Below are positions 1-8,741 of a DNA stretch of 64,000 nucleotides, one piece after another; position 1 is the stretch's first letter, and the number at the start of each line of letters is the position of its first letter. The position numbers and the translations under genes were made by a program. The notes beneath the pieces are model-generated. The model made no database searches, was not told where the DNA came from, and saw only the letters and a program-made list of their open reading frames with translations. Source of the stretch: Fodinibacter sp963800505 (lineage in GTDB: Bacteria; Actinomycetota; Actinomycetes; Actinomycetales; Dermatophilaceae); assembly GCA_963800505.1 (NCBI GenBank), contig CAWDBL010000021.1, forward strand, positions 62,001 to 126,000, given 5' to 3'.

Positions 1-821
1 TCGAAGCAGCCGACCTCGTCGGTGGGGCCGTACCGGTTCTTGACCGCCCGCACCAGCCGAAGCCGGGAGTGCCGGTCGCCCTCGAACTGCACGACGACGT
101 CGACGAGGTGCTCGAGCACCCGGGGCCCGGCGATCGAGCCGTCCTTGGTGACGTGCCCGACGAGCAGCACGGCGATGCCACGCGCCTTGGCCACCTGGAT
201 CAGGGACGCCGCGACCTCGCGGACCTGGCTGACGTTGCCGGCCGAGCCCTCGACCTCGGCGCTGCTGATGGTCTGCACCGAGTCGACGACGACGAGCTCG
301 GGCTCGAGGGCGTCGATCTGGCCGAGCACGGTCGCGAGGTCGGTCTCGCTGGCGAGGTAGAGGGTGCGGGCCATCGCCTCGATGCGCTCGGCGCGGGTGC
401 GCACCTGCGCCGCGGACTCCTCGCCGCTGACGTAGAGCACCCGCCGCTCACCGTGCTCGCCGGACCGGGCCGCTCGGGCGGCGACGTCGAGCAACAGCGT
501 GGACTTGCCGATGCCGGGCTCGCCCGCCACGAGCACCACCGCGCCGGGCACGATGCCGCCGCCGAGCACCCGGTCGAACTCGGGCACGCCGGTGGGGCGC
601 GCCACCGCGCGGCGGACGTCGACCTCGCCGATCGGGATGGCGGGGCGCTCGACCGCCGTGGCGGCGGTGGTGCGCACGGTGGCCGCCCCCACCTCGGCCA
701 CGCTGCCCCAGGCCTGGCACTCGCCGCAGCGCCCGACCCACTTCACGGCCTGCCACCCGCACTCGCTGCAGCGGAAGGTGGCGCTCGTGCGGGTGCTGCG
801 TCGCGCGGTGGAGGATGCCAT
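1..821 (-). CDS. radA: DNA repair protein RadA (C-terminus beyond window)
   Basis: RecA-like ATPase that processes recombination intermediates. Read on the minus strand from ATG at 821, the protein opens with a zinc finger (FRCSECGW, then CGECQAWG), then the Walker A stretch GEPGIGKSTLLLDVA and the RadA-type Walker B strand LVVVDSVQT. The KNRYG motif typical of RadA lies close to the window edge (VKNRYGPTDEVGCF). The C-terminal Lon-like domain is missing because the gene runs off at base 1, so this is partial by truncation of the window, not by mutation. No other gene is close; the next one, rplI, is on the same strand behind a strong terminator. Identification is by family motifs and is very secure. 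Confidence 0.95.
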   Translation of the reverse strand, partial: MASSTARRSTRTSATFRCSECGWQAVKWVGRCGECQAWGSVAEVGAATVRTTAATAVERPAIPIGEVDVRRAVARPTGVPEFDRVLGGGIVPGAVVLVAGEPGIGKSTLLLDVAARAARSGEHGERRVLYVSGEESAAQVRTRAERIEAMARTLYLASETDLATVLGQIDALEPELVVVDSVQTISSAEVEGSAGNVSQVREVAASLIQVAKARGIAVLLVGHVTKDGSIAGPRVLEHLVDVVVQFEGDRHSRLRLVRAVKNRYGPTDEVGCF

Positions 822-889
822 GGCGCCCAAGGTATGCCGCCGCACTGACACGACGTCCGAGGCGCGACCGGCCGCTGAGCGGCATCCCC

Positions 890-1004
890 GAGCTGGGTGC
901 TGGAACGGTCGCTGGGGCAGCCACCTCAGCACCCAACCCTGGATGCTGTTGGAGTTGGGTGCTGGAATGGTCGCTGGGGCAGCCACCTCAGCACCCAACC
1001 CTGG
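890..1004. repeat. Tandem pair of 53-bp imperfect palindromes (GGGTGCTGG family)
   Basis: Two copies, 890-942 and 952-1004, differ at only a few bases (period 62). Each begins with GGGTGCTGGAA and ends with CAGCACCCAACCCTGG, so its ends can pair with one another. A diverged third copy lies at 38406-38448. No coding potential is visible. It is probably an intergenic repeat element. Confidence 0.75.
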
Positions 1005-1025
1005 GATGGCGGGATACCGGACACG

Positions 1026-1063
1026 ACGAGGCCCCCGGACCGTGGACGGTCCGGGGGCCTCGT
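1026..1063 (-). terminator. Strong hairpin terminator after rplI
   Basis: A perfect 18-bp inverted repeat (ACGAGGCCCCCGGACCGT and its complement) with a 2-base loop lies 17 bp beyond the rplI stop. No U-tract is present, as is common in high-GC actinobacteria. It probably ends the rpsF-ssb-rpsR-rplI transcript and insulates radA. Confidence 0.85.
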
Positions 1064-1079
1064 GCGGCGACGGCTGGTG

Positions 1080-1526
1080 TCAGCCGGCGACGACCTCGAG
1101 CTCGACGGTCGCCTGCACCTCGGGGTGGAGGCGCACCAGAGCGGAGTGCGTGCCGGTGGTCTTGATCGGGGTCGGGACCTCGATCTTGCGCTTGTCGAGC
1201 GACGGGCCGCCGGCGGCCTTGACGGCGTCGGCGATGTCAGCGGTGGAGACGGCGCCGAAGAGGCGGCCGCTCTTGCCGGCGTGCGCCGCGACCGTGACGG
1301 CCTTGGACTCGAGGTTGCCCTTGATGGACTTCGCCTCTTCGAGCGACTTCACCTCGCGGACCTCGCGGCCCTTGGCGATGGCGTCGACCTGCTTCTGGCC
1401 GCCCTTGGTCCACGCCGTCGCGAGACCGCGGCGGAAGAGGAAGTTGCGGGCGTAGCCGTCCTTGACGTCGACGACGTCACCGGCAGTGCCGAGGCCGGTG
1501 ACCTCGTGGGTGAGGATGACCTTCAT
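1080..1526 (-). CDS. rplI: 50S ribosomal protein L9
   Basis: Large-subunit ribosomal protein that binds 23S rRNA. At 148 aa it has the usual length, with the conserved N-terminal domain (MKVILTHEVTGLGTAGDVVDVKDGYARN broken here as MKVILTHEV, then VDVKDGYARNFLF), the long connecting helix and the C-terminal domain. Last gene of rpsF-ssb-rpsR-rplI, 97 bp after rpsR, and followed by the hairpin at 1026-1063. A purine-rich ribosome site (AGAAGGACG) precedes the ATG. Confidence 0.98.
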   Translation of the reverse strand: MKVILTHEVTGLGTAGDVVDVKDGYARNFLFRRGLATAWTKGGQKQVDAIAKGREVREVKSLEEAKSIKGNLESKAVTVAAHAGKSGRLFGAVSTADIADAVKAAGGPSLDKRKIEVPTPIKTTGTHSALVRLHPEVQATVELEVVAG

Positions 1527-1623
1527 GTGTTACGTCCTTCTGTAGACGCCGCGTCGGGCCTGCCAACCCAGCAGGGACGAGTGCGGGTCCCACGCTCCGC
1601 GTGGGCGAACTTCGTGGGGTGAG

Positions 1624-1860
1624 TCAGCGGGACGAGCTCGAGTACGGCAGCAAGGCCATCTCGCGCGCGTTCTTGACGGCATTGGCGATGAGGCGCTGCT
1701 CCTGCACGGTCACACCGGTGACCCGACGCGCGCGGATCTTGCCGCGGTCGGAGATGAACTTGCGCAGCAGGGCGGCGTCCTTGTAGTCGATGTTCTCGAC
1801 CTTCGCCGCCTTGAGCGGGTTGGCCTTCTTCTTGGGCTTGCGAATGGCGGGCTTGGCCAT
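1624..1860 (-). CDS. rpsR: 30S ribosomal protein S18
   Basis: Small-subunit ribosomal protein that pairs with S6. It has 78 aa starting at ATG 1860 (MAKPAIRKPKKKANPL), preceded by GAAGGAGAGC. The reading frame stays open farther upstream, but those longer starts lack family similarity. The conserved core IDYKDAALLRKFISDRGKI and VTVQEQRLIANAVKNAR are present. It lies between ssb and rplI in the standard actinobacterial operon. It has no CxxC pair near its N-terminus, so it resembles the zinc-independent paralogue type; whether a second S18 exists elsewhere cannot be seen. Confidence 0.97.
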   Translation of the reverse strand: MAKPAIRKPKKKANPLKAAKVENIDYKDAALLRKFISDRGKIRARRVTGVTVQEQRLIANAVKNAREMALLPYSSSSR

Positions 1861-1984
1861 CGTGGTGCTCTCCTTCTGCCGGAGCTGTCCCGGCGGATGA
1901 GCCCTGGTCTCCCAGGGATGGTGTCGTTCAGTGGTGGGGGTGGTCCGCTCCCGTGCTGGTCGCGGCCCCCGGGGTTCGGTTCGG

Positions 1985-2563
1985 TCAGAAGGGGGGCTCG
2001 TCGTAGCTGGGGGCCTGGCCCCAGCCACCCTGCTGGCCACCCTGCGGTGCGGAGGGCTGCTGCGGGGCGGCCTGCTGGCCACCCCAACCGCCCTGGCCAC
2101 CCTGCTGGGGTGCCGGGGCGGACCCACCGGTGGCCCACGGGTCGGCAGCCTGCTGGCCGCCTCCCTGCTGGCCACCGAAGCCACCACCGGAGCTGCCGCG
2201 CTCGGCCTTGGTGACCTTCGCGGACGCGTAGCGCAGCGACGGGCCGACCTCGTCGACGTCGAGCTCGATGACGGTGCGCTTCTCGCCCTCCTTGGTGTCG
2301 TACGAGCGCGACTTCAGCCGCCCCGTCGCGATCACCCGCGTGCCACGGTGGAGCGACTCGGCGATGTTCTCGGCCGCGTCGCGCCAGATCGAGCAGCGCA
2401 TGAAGAGGGTCTCCCCGTCCTTCCACTCGTTGGACTGCCGGTCGAACGTGCGCGGCGTGGAGGCCACGGTGAAGTTCGCGACGGCCGCCCCCGAGGGGGT
2501 GAACCGGAGCTCGGGGTCGGCGGTCAGGTTGCCGACGATGGTGATGGTGGTTTCGCCTGCCAT
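1985..2563 (-). CDS. ssb: Single-stranded DNA-binding protein
   Basis: Binds ssDNA during replication, recombination and repair. Residues 1-115 or so form the OB fold (TTITIVGNLTADPELRFTPS, LFMRCSIWRDAAENIAESL). After it comes a low-complexity Gly/Gln tail and the acidic-hydrophobic tip (SYDEPPF) that recruits partner proteins; this tail is nearly always conserved in bacterial SSBs. 192 aa, usual for actinobacteria. ATG at 2563 follows AAGGAGCCACC. Placed between rpsF and rpsR, as in most bacteria, so its expression is tied to ribosome synthesis. Confidence 0.97.
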   Translation of the reverse strand: MAGETTITIVGNLTADPELRFTPSGAAVANFTVASTPRTFDRQSNEWKDGETLFMRCSIWRDAAENIAESLHRGTRVIATGRLKSRSYDTKEGEKRTVIELDVDEVGPSLRYASAKVTKAERGSSGGGFGGQQGGGQQAADPWATGGSAPAPQQGGQGGWGGQQAAPQQPSAPQGGQQGGWGQAPSYDEPPF

Positions 2564-2617
2564 GGGTACAGGTGGCTCCTTCTGGTCCCGTTCCGAGGTG
2601 TGCGGTGTGGACGTCGG

Positions 2618-2905
2618 TCAGGCGCCGGGGCGCATGAGCTTGGTCCGCATGACCGACTCGTTGAGGCCGAGCTGGCGGTCCAGCTCCTTGGCCGTGGCCG
2701 GCTCGGAGGTGAAGTTGACGACGGCGTAGATGCCCTCGGACTTCTTCTTGATCTCGTAGGCCAGACGACGGCGGCCCCAGATGTCGACGTTGTCGACGGA
2801 CCCACCATCGGTGGTCACGACCTTGAGGAACCGCTCCAGCGACGGCTGAACCGTCCGGTCGTCGAGCTCCGGGTCGAGGATGACCATGAGTTCGTACTGA
2901 CGCAT
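2618..2905 (-). CDS. rpsF: 30S ribosomal protein S6
   Basis: Small-subunit ribosomal protein that binds S18. 95 aa with the S6 signature (MRQYELMVILDPELDDRT, VDNVDIWGRRRLAYEIKKK). Its ATG at 2905 is preceded by a very good AAAGGAGG ribosome site. First gene of the rpsF-ssb-rpsR-rplI operon, 31 bp downstream of the membrane glycosyltransferase gene, so a promoter may lie within that upstream gene. Confidence 0.98.
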   Translation of the reverse strand: MRQYELMVILDPELDDRTVQPSLERFLKVVTTDGGSVDNVDIWGRRRLAYEIKKKSEGIYAVVNFTSEPATAKELDRQLGLNESVMRTKLMRPGA

Positions 2906-2936
2906 GCGTTAACCCGCCTCCTTTGGTCTGTGGCGG

Positions 2937-4298
2937 TCACGGTCTCTCCGTGACAGGAGGGTATGCATTGCTGCCGACATCGCCCGTGGAGTTTTCCACA
3001 GGGCGCGCTGAGGGCAACTTCCACAGGGTACCGGCCGGGACGGCATCCCCCCAACTCGCGCGCTCCCACGCCTGGCGGGCGAGCCAGCCCACCGCGGCCA
3101 GCCGCAGGAGCAGCGCGGTGGCGTACCAGCCGGGGGGCAGCCCGTGCGCCGGGTCGACGAGGTAGTCGAGGTAGCCGAACATCGCGACGGCGTGCACGGC
3201 CTCGGCGCCGGCCCAGAGCAGGTGGTCGCGCCAGCCGATGCCGACCAGGGCGACGAACGGCACGAGCCACAGGGCGGCCCACGGCTGGAAGGACGCCGCC
3301 GTCGACAGCGCCGCGCACAGTCCCACCAGCGCGACGGCCGCCACCACCGGACGCGGGCGGCGGCGCGCCAGCAGCACGCTCAGGGCCACGGCGAGCAGGA
3401 TGCCGAGCGCGGCGATGAGCGCCACCTGGCCCGCGCCGACCGGGAACCCGGCCATGGTGAACAGGTACCAGGGCGAACCCGGCCCGGCGCCACCGCGGGC
3501 CCAGGCTCGCCAGGGGGCGGTGAGAACACCGGCATCCAGCAGAGCGACCGGAACCGCGACGGCCGCGACGGTGACGGCCGTGGTGACCACCAGCCGGCGG
3601 ACGGAGCCGCGCCCGCCACGGCTCGGCAGCAGCAGCATCGCCAGCAGCACCACGGCCGACAGCGGCCCGGCGAGCAGGGCGAGCCCGCCCAGCACCCCGG
3701 CCAGCCGCTCGCGGTCGCGGCTCCACGCCCACAGGGCGACGACGGCCAGGGCGAGGGGCAGCAGGTCGGTGGAGCGGAACACGGTCAGCGCCAGCACCGG
3801 GGACAGGGCGAGCGCGACCGGATCGGCATCCGGGTGACGCCGCACGGTGCCCACCGCGACGACCAGCCCGGCGAGCACCGCCGCGCTCAGCAGCACCCAC
3901 AGGGCGAGGAACCACTGCTGGTGCCCGGTGGCGACGCCGGGTGCGATGCGTGAGAGCGTGGAGGCGACCGTGCCGGAGAGCACCGGCTGGGCCGGGCGCA
4001 ACCCGCTCCCGAGCCAGGACGCGAGCCCACCGCTCGGGTCGACGGCGCCCACCGCCTGCACCACCGGGGCGGAGCACTGCCGCCACACCGGGGTGTCGCC
4101 GCGCCAGCCGAAGGCCAGGCAGCCGGCCTGGCGCAGCGCCGCGACCGAGAGCGGCAGCGCCAGCAGCAGCACCACCGGGGCGAGCCGGGCGAGCGGCCCG
4201 CGCTCGACCACCCGCAGGCGGCGGCCGGCCGGGCCACCGACCGGGGTGGTCAGGGCCGGCGGCAGCACGGGGTCACGCACGTCGTCCACGGCTGGCAC
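2937..4298 (-). CDS. Membrane glycosyltransferase, GT87-like (DUF2029)
   Basis: 453-aa integral membrane protein, probably a polyprenyl-phosphate-sugar-dependent mannosyltransferase-like enzyme of the GT-C fold. About ten hydrophobic segments are visible, starting with the helix LAPVVLLLALPLSVAAL near residue 40, and the first loop is extracytoplasmic. Start is GTG at 4298; no better start is seen. The gene follows the penicillin-binding protein gene with a 19-bp gap (once the frame break there is allowed for), an arrangement found in many actinobacteria next to rpsF. The substrate cannot be told from the sequence. The stop lies inside a small hairpin (2936-2954). Confidence 0.7.
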   Translation of the reverse strand: MPAVDDVRDPVLPPALTTPVGGPAGRRLRVVERGPLARLAPVVLLLALPLSVAALRQAGCLAFGWRGDTPVWRQCSAPVVQAVGAVDPSGGLASWLGSGLRPAQPVLSGTVASTLSRIAPGVATGHQQWFLALWVLLSAAVLAGLVVAVGTVRRHPDADPVALALSPVLALTVFRSTDLLPLALAVVALWAWSRDRERLAGVLGGLALLAGPLSAVVLLAMLLLPSRGGRGSVRRLVVTTAVTVAAVAVPVALLDAGVLTAPWRAWARGGAGPGSPWYLFTMAGFPVGAGQVALIAALGILLAVALSVLLARRRPRPVVAAVALVGLCAALSTAASFQPWAALWLVPFVALVGIGWRDHLLWAGAEAVHAVAMFGYLDYLVDPAHGLPPGWYATALLLRLAAVGWLARQAWERASWGDAVPAGTLWKLPSARPVENSTGDVGSNAYPPVTERP

Positions 4299-4317
4299 CC
4301 TAGCCGCGGGTCGCCGG

Positions 4318-6604
4318 TCAGCCGCCCGGCGGTGGCACCACCGGTGTGGCCGTCGGCGGCCGCGGCGGGCCGTTGGTGCGGGTGCGCGACGGCCGCGGCG
4401 ACGGGGGGCCCTGCGTCGGGGTCTGCGTCGGATGTCGGCGTCGGCGTCGGCGGGGCACTCGTGGTCGTCGGCGGCGGCGGCGCGCTGGTCTTGGTCGGCG
4501 GCGCCTTGGTCGTCGTCTGCTGCGGCACCCGGGTCGTCGTGGGCGGCGGGGGCGGCGGCGGGTCGGCGTTCTTGTTGACGCCGGCCGGCTTCGGGAACTT
4601 GACCACCTTGGTTCCGTCGAGGGCGGCCTTCATGTACGCGGTCCAGATGCGGGCCGGGTAGGTGCCACCGGTGATGTTGCCGGCGTTGGGCAGGTTCTCC
4701 ATGGGCAGCTCCTTGCCGCCCTTGCCGCTGCGGTAGAGACCGACCGCCGTCTCGAGCTGGGGGACGTAGCCGTTGAACCAGGCCGAGCGGAAGCTCTCGG
4801 AGGTGCCGGTCTTGCCGGCGGCCGGGCGCCCGAGGTTGTTGCCGACGTAGCGGGCCGTGCCACCCTCGACCGGGTAGGTCATGGCGTCGATCACGTCGCT
4901 CATGAGGTCCTTGTCGAAGACCTGCTGCTTGACGACCTTGGCCTTGATGGTCGGCACGCTCTTGTCCTGGAAACGGATCTCCTTGACGATGTAGGGCTCG
5001 GTGCGCAGGCCCTCGGCGGCGATGGTCGCGTAGGCGGTGGCCATGTCGAGCACGGTGACGTAGTCGGTGCCCAGCACGTTGGCCATGTTCGGCTCGAGCG
5101 GGCTGCGCACGCCGGCATCCTTGGCCGCCTTGCTCGACTTCTTCGGACCGGCGTCGATGTTGAGCGCCGCATAGACGGTGTTGACCGAGCTGCCGGTCGC
5201 CTTGCGCAGGTCGATGTTGCCGAACGACTCGTTGCCGAAGTTCTTCACCCGGCCGCGTCGGCCGCTGGCGGTGGAGGCACCCGGGTCGGCGAACTCCTCG
5301 AAGTACTGCGGGCTGGCACCGCTCATCCGCGAGTTGAGGCTGAAGTCACCGGACTGCAGCGCCGCGATCAGCGTGAAGATCTTGAACGTCGAGCCGGCCT
5401 GCATCTTGTCCTGGGTGGCGGCGTTCTGCTGGCGCTTCATGTAGTCCTCGCCGCCGTAGAGCGCGACGATGGCGCCGTTGCCCGGCTGGACCGAGGCCAT
5501 GCCCACGTGCACGGACGGGGTGTCCTTCGGGCGCTCCTCCTTGACCGCGCGCACCATGTCGGCCTGCTTGGCCTTGTCGACGGTCGAGACGATGCGGTAG
5601 CCACCGCGGTCGAGGTCGGCCTGCTCGATCTTGTACTTGTTGACGACCTCGTTCTTGACCATCTGGGTGAGGTAGCCGGTCGGACCGCTCTGGGTGCGCG
5701 GCTTGTACTTCTGGAACTTGGGGAAGGTGGCGTCGGCGCGCTCCTCCGGCGTCAGCCAGCCCTTCTGCACCATCGCGTCGAGGATGAAGCCGGAGCGCTC
5801 CTTGGCGTTGGCCTCCTGCTTGTCGCCCAGGGCCGGGTCGTAGAGCGAGGGCCCGCGGATGACGGACGCCAGGAAGGCGCTCTCGGCGGGGGTCAGCTTC
5901 GAGACGTCCTTGTTGAAGTACGCCTTCGACGCGGTCTGGATGCCGTAGGCGCCGCGACCGTAGTAGATGGTGTTGAGGTAGTTCTCGAGGATCTGGTCCT
6001 TGGTCTGCTGCTGGTCGATCTTGACCGCGAGCAGGATCTCGCGGGCCTTGCGCGACAGCGTGCGGTCGGCCGTGAGGAAGTAGTTCTTGACGTACTGCTG
6101 GGTGATCGTCGACCCACCCTGGGTGGCCTGCCCGCCCTTGACCGCCACCCAGACCGCCCGCGCGATGCCGGTGGGCGAGATGCCGTTGTTCGAGTAGAAG
6201 TTCTGGTCCTCCGCCGCGAGCATCGCCTTCTGCATGTGGTCGGGCACCTTGGCGAGCGGCACCGACTCGCGGTTGCCCTCGGCGTCGGACAGCCGGGCCA
6301 TCTCGGTCTTGCCGTCGGAGTAGTAGACGATCGAGGCCTGCGCCGTCGCCAGCTCGTTCGGCGTCGGGACGTCGGTGCGGGCGTAGGCGATGCCGACCGC
6401 GGCGACCCCGATCAGGAAGAGCGCGAGCACCGCCCACAGGGCGCGCAGCAGCCACTTCGTACCGCGCGAACGGCCGGGGGATGCCGTGGCGCGGCCGTCG
6501 CCGGACCCGTTCGAGCCGTCGGATCCGCCGGAGCGGACCGAGGGTGACTGGGTCGCCTGGGCCTGTCGGGCCTCGGCGCGGGTGCGGGGGTTGCGTGAGC
6601 TCAT
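4318..6604 (-). CDS. Class A penicillin-binding protein (PBP1A/PonA type)
   Basis: Bifunctional peptidoglycan synthase. In order: a short cytoplasmic Ser/Gly-rich start, one membrane anchor (LLRALWAVLALFLIGVAAVGIAY broken as LWAVLALFLIGVAAVGIAY), a GT51 glycosyltransferase domain with the catalytic stretch AAEDQNFYSNNGI and GGSTITQQYVKN, then a transpeptidase domain with QAGSTFKIF (SxxK), SSVN (SxN) and KTGTS. It ends in a Pro/Thr-rich tail. The tail's frame breaks between about 4403 and 4432: continuing in the open frame runs on to 4250 and overlaps the next gene, whereas skipping one base gives a clean Pro/Thr/Arg tail ending PPPGG at TGA 4318-4320. I therefore give the latter end. A run of six G at 4403-4408 is the likeliest site. 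Confidence 0.93.
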
Positions 6605-6748
6605 GCTGCTTTCCGTGGACAGGGGTCAGTGGGTGGGTTCGGGGCGTGGAGACGGCGCTGGATCACACGAACCAACGGCCAGTATGGCGCGATTTCTTGG
6701 AGAAACCTGAATCCCGTGCTCCGGGCGCACGTCCCGAAGGACGTTCTC

Positions 6749-6769
6749 GATGTATCGCACCGATATATC
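6749..6769. promoter_or_regulatory. Candidate PadR operator
   Basis: GATGTATCG and CGATATATC form a 9-bp inverted repeat (one mismatch) around a 3-base centre, in the 230-bp region between the penicillin-binding protein and padR. It is the most AT-rich spot locally and lies about 65 bp before padR. Autoregulation of padR-ino1 is a natural guess. Confidence 0.5.
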
Positions 6770-6834
6770 TGTGTTAGCGTCGCCACCGAACAAACGCGTC
6801 GTATGTTCGGTCCGTTCCCACCCAGGAGGTTGCC

Positions 6835-7404
6835 GTGGTCACCACCCGTCGCGCCCGCCTGCTCGAGTTCGCCGTGCTCGGCCTGCTCCACGAGGGTCCG
6901 ACCCACGGCTACGAGCTGCGCCGCCGGCTCAACACCGCGCTCGGCCCCTTCCGTGCGCTGTCCTACGGCACCCTCTACCCGGCGCTGAAGGGCCTGCTCG
7001 ACCGCGGCCTGATCGCGCAGACCACCGACCCGGCCGGCCCGAGCGGCAAGCGGCCCCGGGTGGTCTACGAGCTCACCGCCGCCGGCAAGGAGCACTTCGC
7101 CGACCTCGTCGCCCGCACCGACGCCTCGTCCTGGGACGACGACGGCTTCGACGTGCGGTTCGCCTTCTTCGCCCGCACCGAGCAGGACGTGCGCCTGCGC
7201 ATCCTCGAGGGCCGCCGCTCCCGGGTGCAGGAGGACCTCGAGCGGGTCCGCGAGGCCGCCACCCGCAACCGCGAGCGGATCGACGCCTACACCTCGGCCC
7301 TCCAGCGCCACGGCGAGGAGACCACCGAGCGCGAGGTGCGCTGGCTCAGCGAGCTCATCGACGCCGAGCGGCGTCACCCCACCGACCCCGGCCCCCAGCC
7401 GTAG
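6835..7404 (+). CDS. PadR-family transcriptional regulator
   Basis: 189-aa repressor-type protein with the PadR winged helix at the N-terminus (LEFAVLGLLHEGPTHGYEL, then SYGTLYPALKGLLDRGLI) and a C-terminal helical dimerisation region (ILEGRRSRVQEDLERV). GTG at 6835 follows a good CAGGAGG. It lies 86 bp upstream of the inositol phosphate synthase gene on the same strand, a pairing repeatedly seen in actinobacteria, so it probably controls inositol synthesis. Its ligand is unknown. Confidence 0.9.
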   Translation: MVTTRRARLLEFAVLGLLHEGPTHGYELRRRLNTALGPFRALSYGTLYPALKGLLDRGLIAQTTDPAGPSGKRPRVVYELTAAGKEHFADLVARTDASSWDDDGFDVRFAFFARTEQDVRLRILEGRRSRVQEDLERVREAATRNRERIDAYTSALQRHGEETTEREVRWLSELIDAERRHPTDPGPQP

Positions 7405-7490
7405 GTGCCGGTGGCGCCGCCCGGCGCATCCGGCATCCCCCGTCACACCCCGTCCAGTCCACCCACCACCGACCTCCTCAGGAGAAGCAC

Positions 7491-8582
7491 ATGGGTTCCA
7501 TTCGCGTCGCCGTCGTCGGCGTCGGCAACTGTGCGTCGTCCCTCGTCCAGGGCGTGCACTACTACCGGGACGCCGACCCGTCCCAGACCGTCCCCGGCCT
7601 GATGCACGTCATGTTCGGCGACTACCACGTCCGCGACGTCGAGTTCGTCGCCGCGTTCGACGTCGACGACAAGAAGGTCGGCAAGGACCTCGCCGAGGCG
7701 ATCAACGCCTCCGAGAACAACACGATCACCATCGCCGACGTGCCGACCACGGGCATCACCGTGCAGCGCGGCCACACCCTCGACGGCCTGGGCAAGTACT
7801 ACCGTCAGACCATCGACGAGTCCGGCGCCGAGCCGGTCGACGTCGTCGCCGCCCTGCGGGCCGCGAAGGTCGACGTGCTCGTGTCCTACCTGCCGGTGGG
7901 CTCGGAGAACGCCGACAAGTTCTACGCCCAGTGCGCCATCGACGCCGGCGTCGCCTTCGTCAACGCCCTGCCGGTGTTCATCGCGTCCGACCCCGAGTGG
8001 GCCGCGAAGTTCGAGGCGGCCGGCGTGCCGGTCATCGGTGACGACATCAAGAGCCAGGTCGGCGCCACCATCACGCACCGCGTCATGGCCAAGCTGTTCG
8101 AGGACCGCGGCGTGCAGCTCGACCGCACCTACCAGCTCAACGTCGGCGGCAACATGGACTTCAAGAACATGCTCGAGCGCGAGCGCCTGGAGTCCAAGAA
8201 GATCTCCAAGACCCAGTCGGTCACCTCGAACCTCACCGGCTCGCTCGCCGGCAAGACCGACGACCGCAACGTGCACATCGGCCCCTCGGACTACGTCGCC
8301 TGGCTCGACGACCGCAAGTGGGCCTACGTGCGCCTCGAGGGTCGCGCCTTCGGCGACGTGCCGCTCAACCTCGAGTACAAGCTCGAGGTCTGGGACTCCC
8401 CCAACTCGGCCGGCATCATCATCGACGCGATCCGTGCGGCGAAGATCGCCAAGGACCGCGGCATCGGTGGCGCCCTGCTCTCGGCGTCCTCCTACCTGAT
8501 GAAGTCCCCGCCGGAGCAGCGCCCCGACGACCTCGGTCGCGCCAAGCTCGAGGCCTTCATCCGCGGGGAGGAGGAGCGCTGA
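7491..8582 (+). CDS. ino1: Inositol-3-phosphate synthase
   Basis: Converts glucose 6-phosphate to inositol 3-phosphate with NAD, feeding mycothiol and phosphatidylinositol synthesis. 363 aa from ATG 7491, preceded by AGGAGAAGCAC. Family features are the N-terminal Rossmann motif (VAVVGVGNCASSLVQGV), the catalytic-region stretch GDDIKSQVGATITHR and NVGGNMDFKNML, and DSPNSAGIIIDAIR near the C-terminus. This is the short prokaryotic form. It follows padR and ends at a strong hairpin (8603-8653). Confidence 0.96.
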   Translation: MGSIRVAVVGVGNCASSLVQGVHYYRDADPSQTVPGLMHVMFGDYHVRDVEFVAAFDVDDKKVGKDLAEAINASENNTITIADVPTTGITVQRGHTLDGLGKYYRQTIDESGAEPVDVVAALRAAKVDVLVSYLPVGSENADKFYAQCAIDAGVAFVNALPVFIASDPEWAAKFEAAGVPVIGDDIKSQVGATITHRVMAKLFEDRGVQLDRTYQLNVGGNMDFKNMLERERLESKKISKTQSVTSNLTGSLAGKTDDRNVHIGPSDYVAWLDDRKWAYVRLEGRAFGDVPLNLEYKLEVWDSPNSAGIIIDAIRAAKIAKDRGIGGALLSASSYLMKSPPEQRPDDLGRAKLEAFIRGEEER

Positions 8583-8602
8583 CCGCGCTCTGACCCCTCA
8601 CG

Positions 8603-8653
8603 CGAAGCGGGCGGCATCCGGGCCTTCGGGTCCTGGATGCCGCCCGCTTCGCC
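8603..8653 (+). terminator. Hairpin terminator after ino1
   Basis: A perfect 18-bp inverted repeat (GCGAAGCGGGCGGCATCC and complement) around a 15-base loop, 20 bp after the ino1 stop. Both arms carry the over-represented octamer GGATGCCG/CGGCATCC. Confidence 0.85.
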
Positions 8654-8741
8654 GTTGCGTGTGGGTCGCCGGCCCTTTCGGCGGGCTCGGATGATCAGGG
8701 TGCGCGGCGGACCTGTTTGCCATCGAGGGGGGACCACCGCG

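Noticed and set aside
4346..6547. A 733-residue open frame on the plus strand across the penicillin-binding protein gene
   Set aside because: Antisense shadow of a high-GC gene; low-complexity Leu/Val/Asp composition and no family motif.
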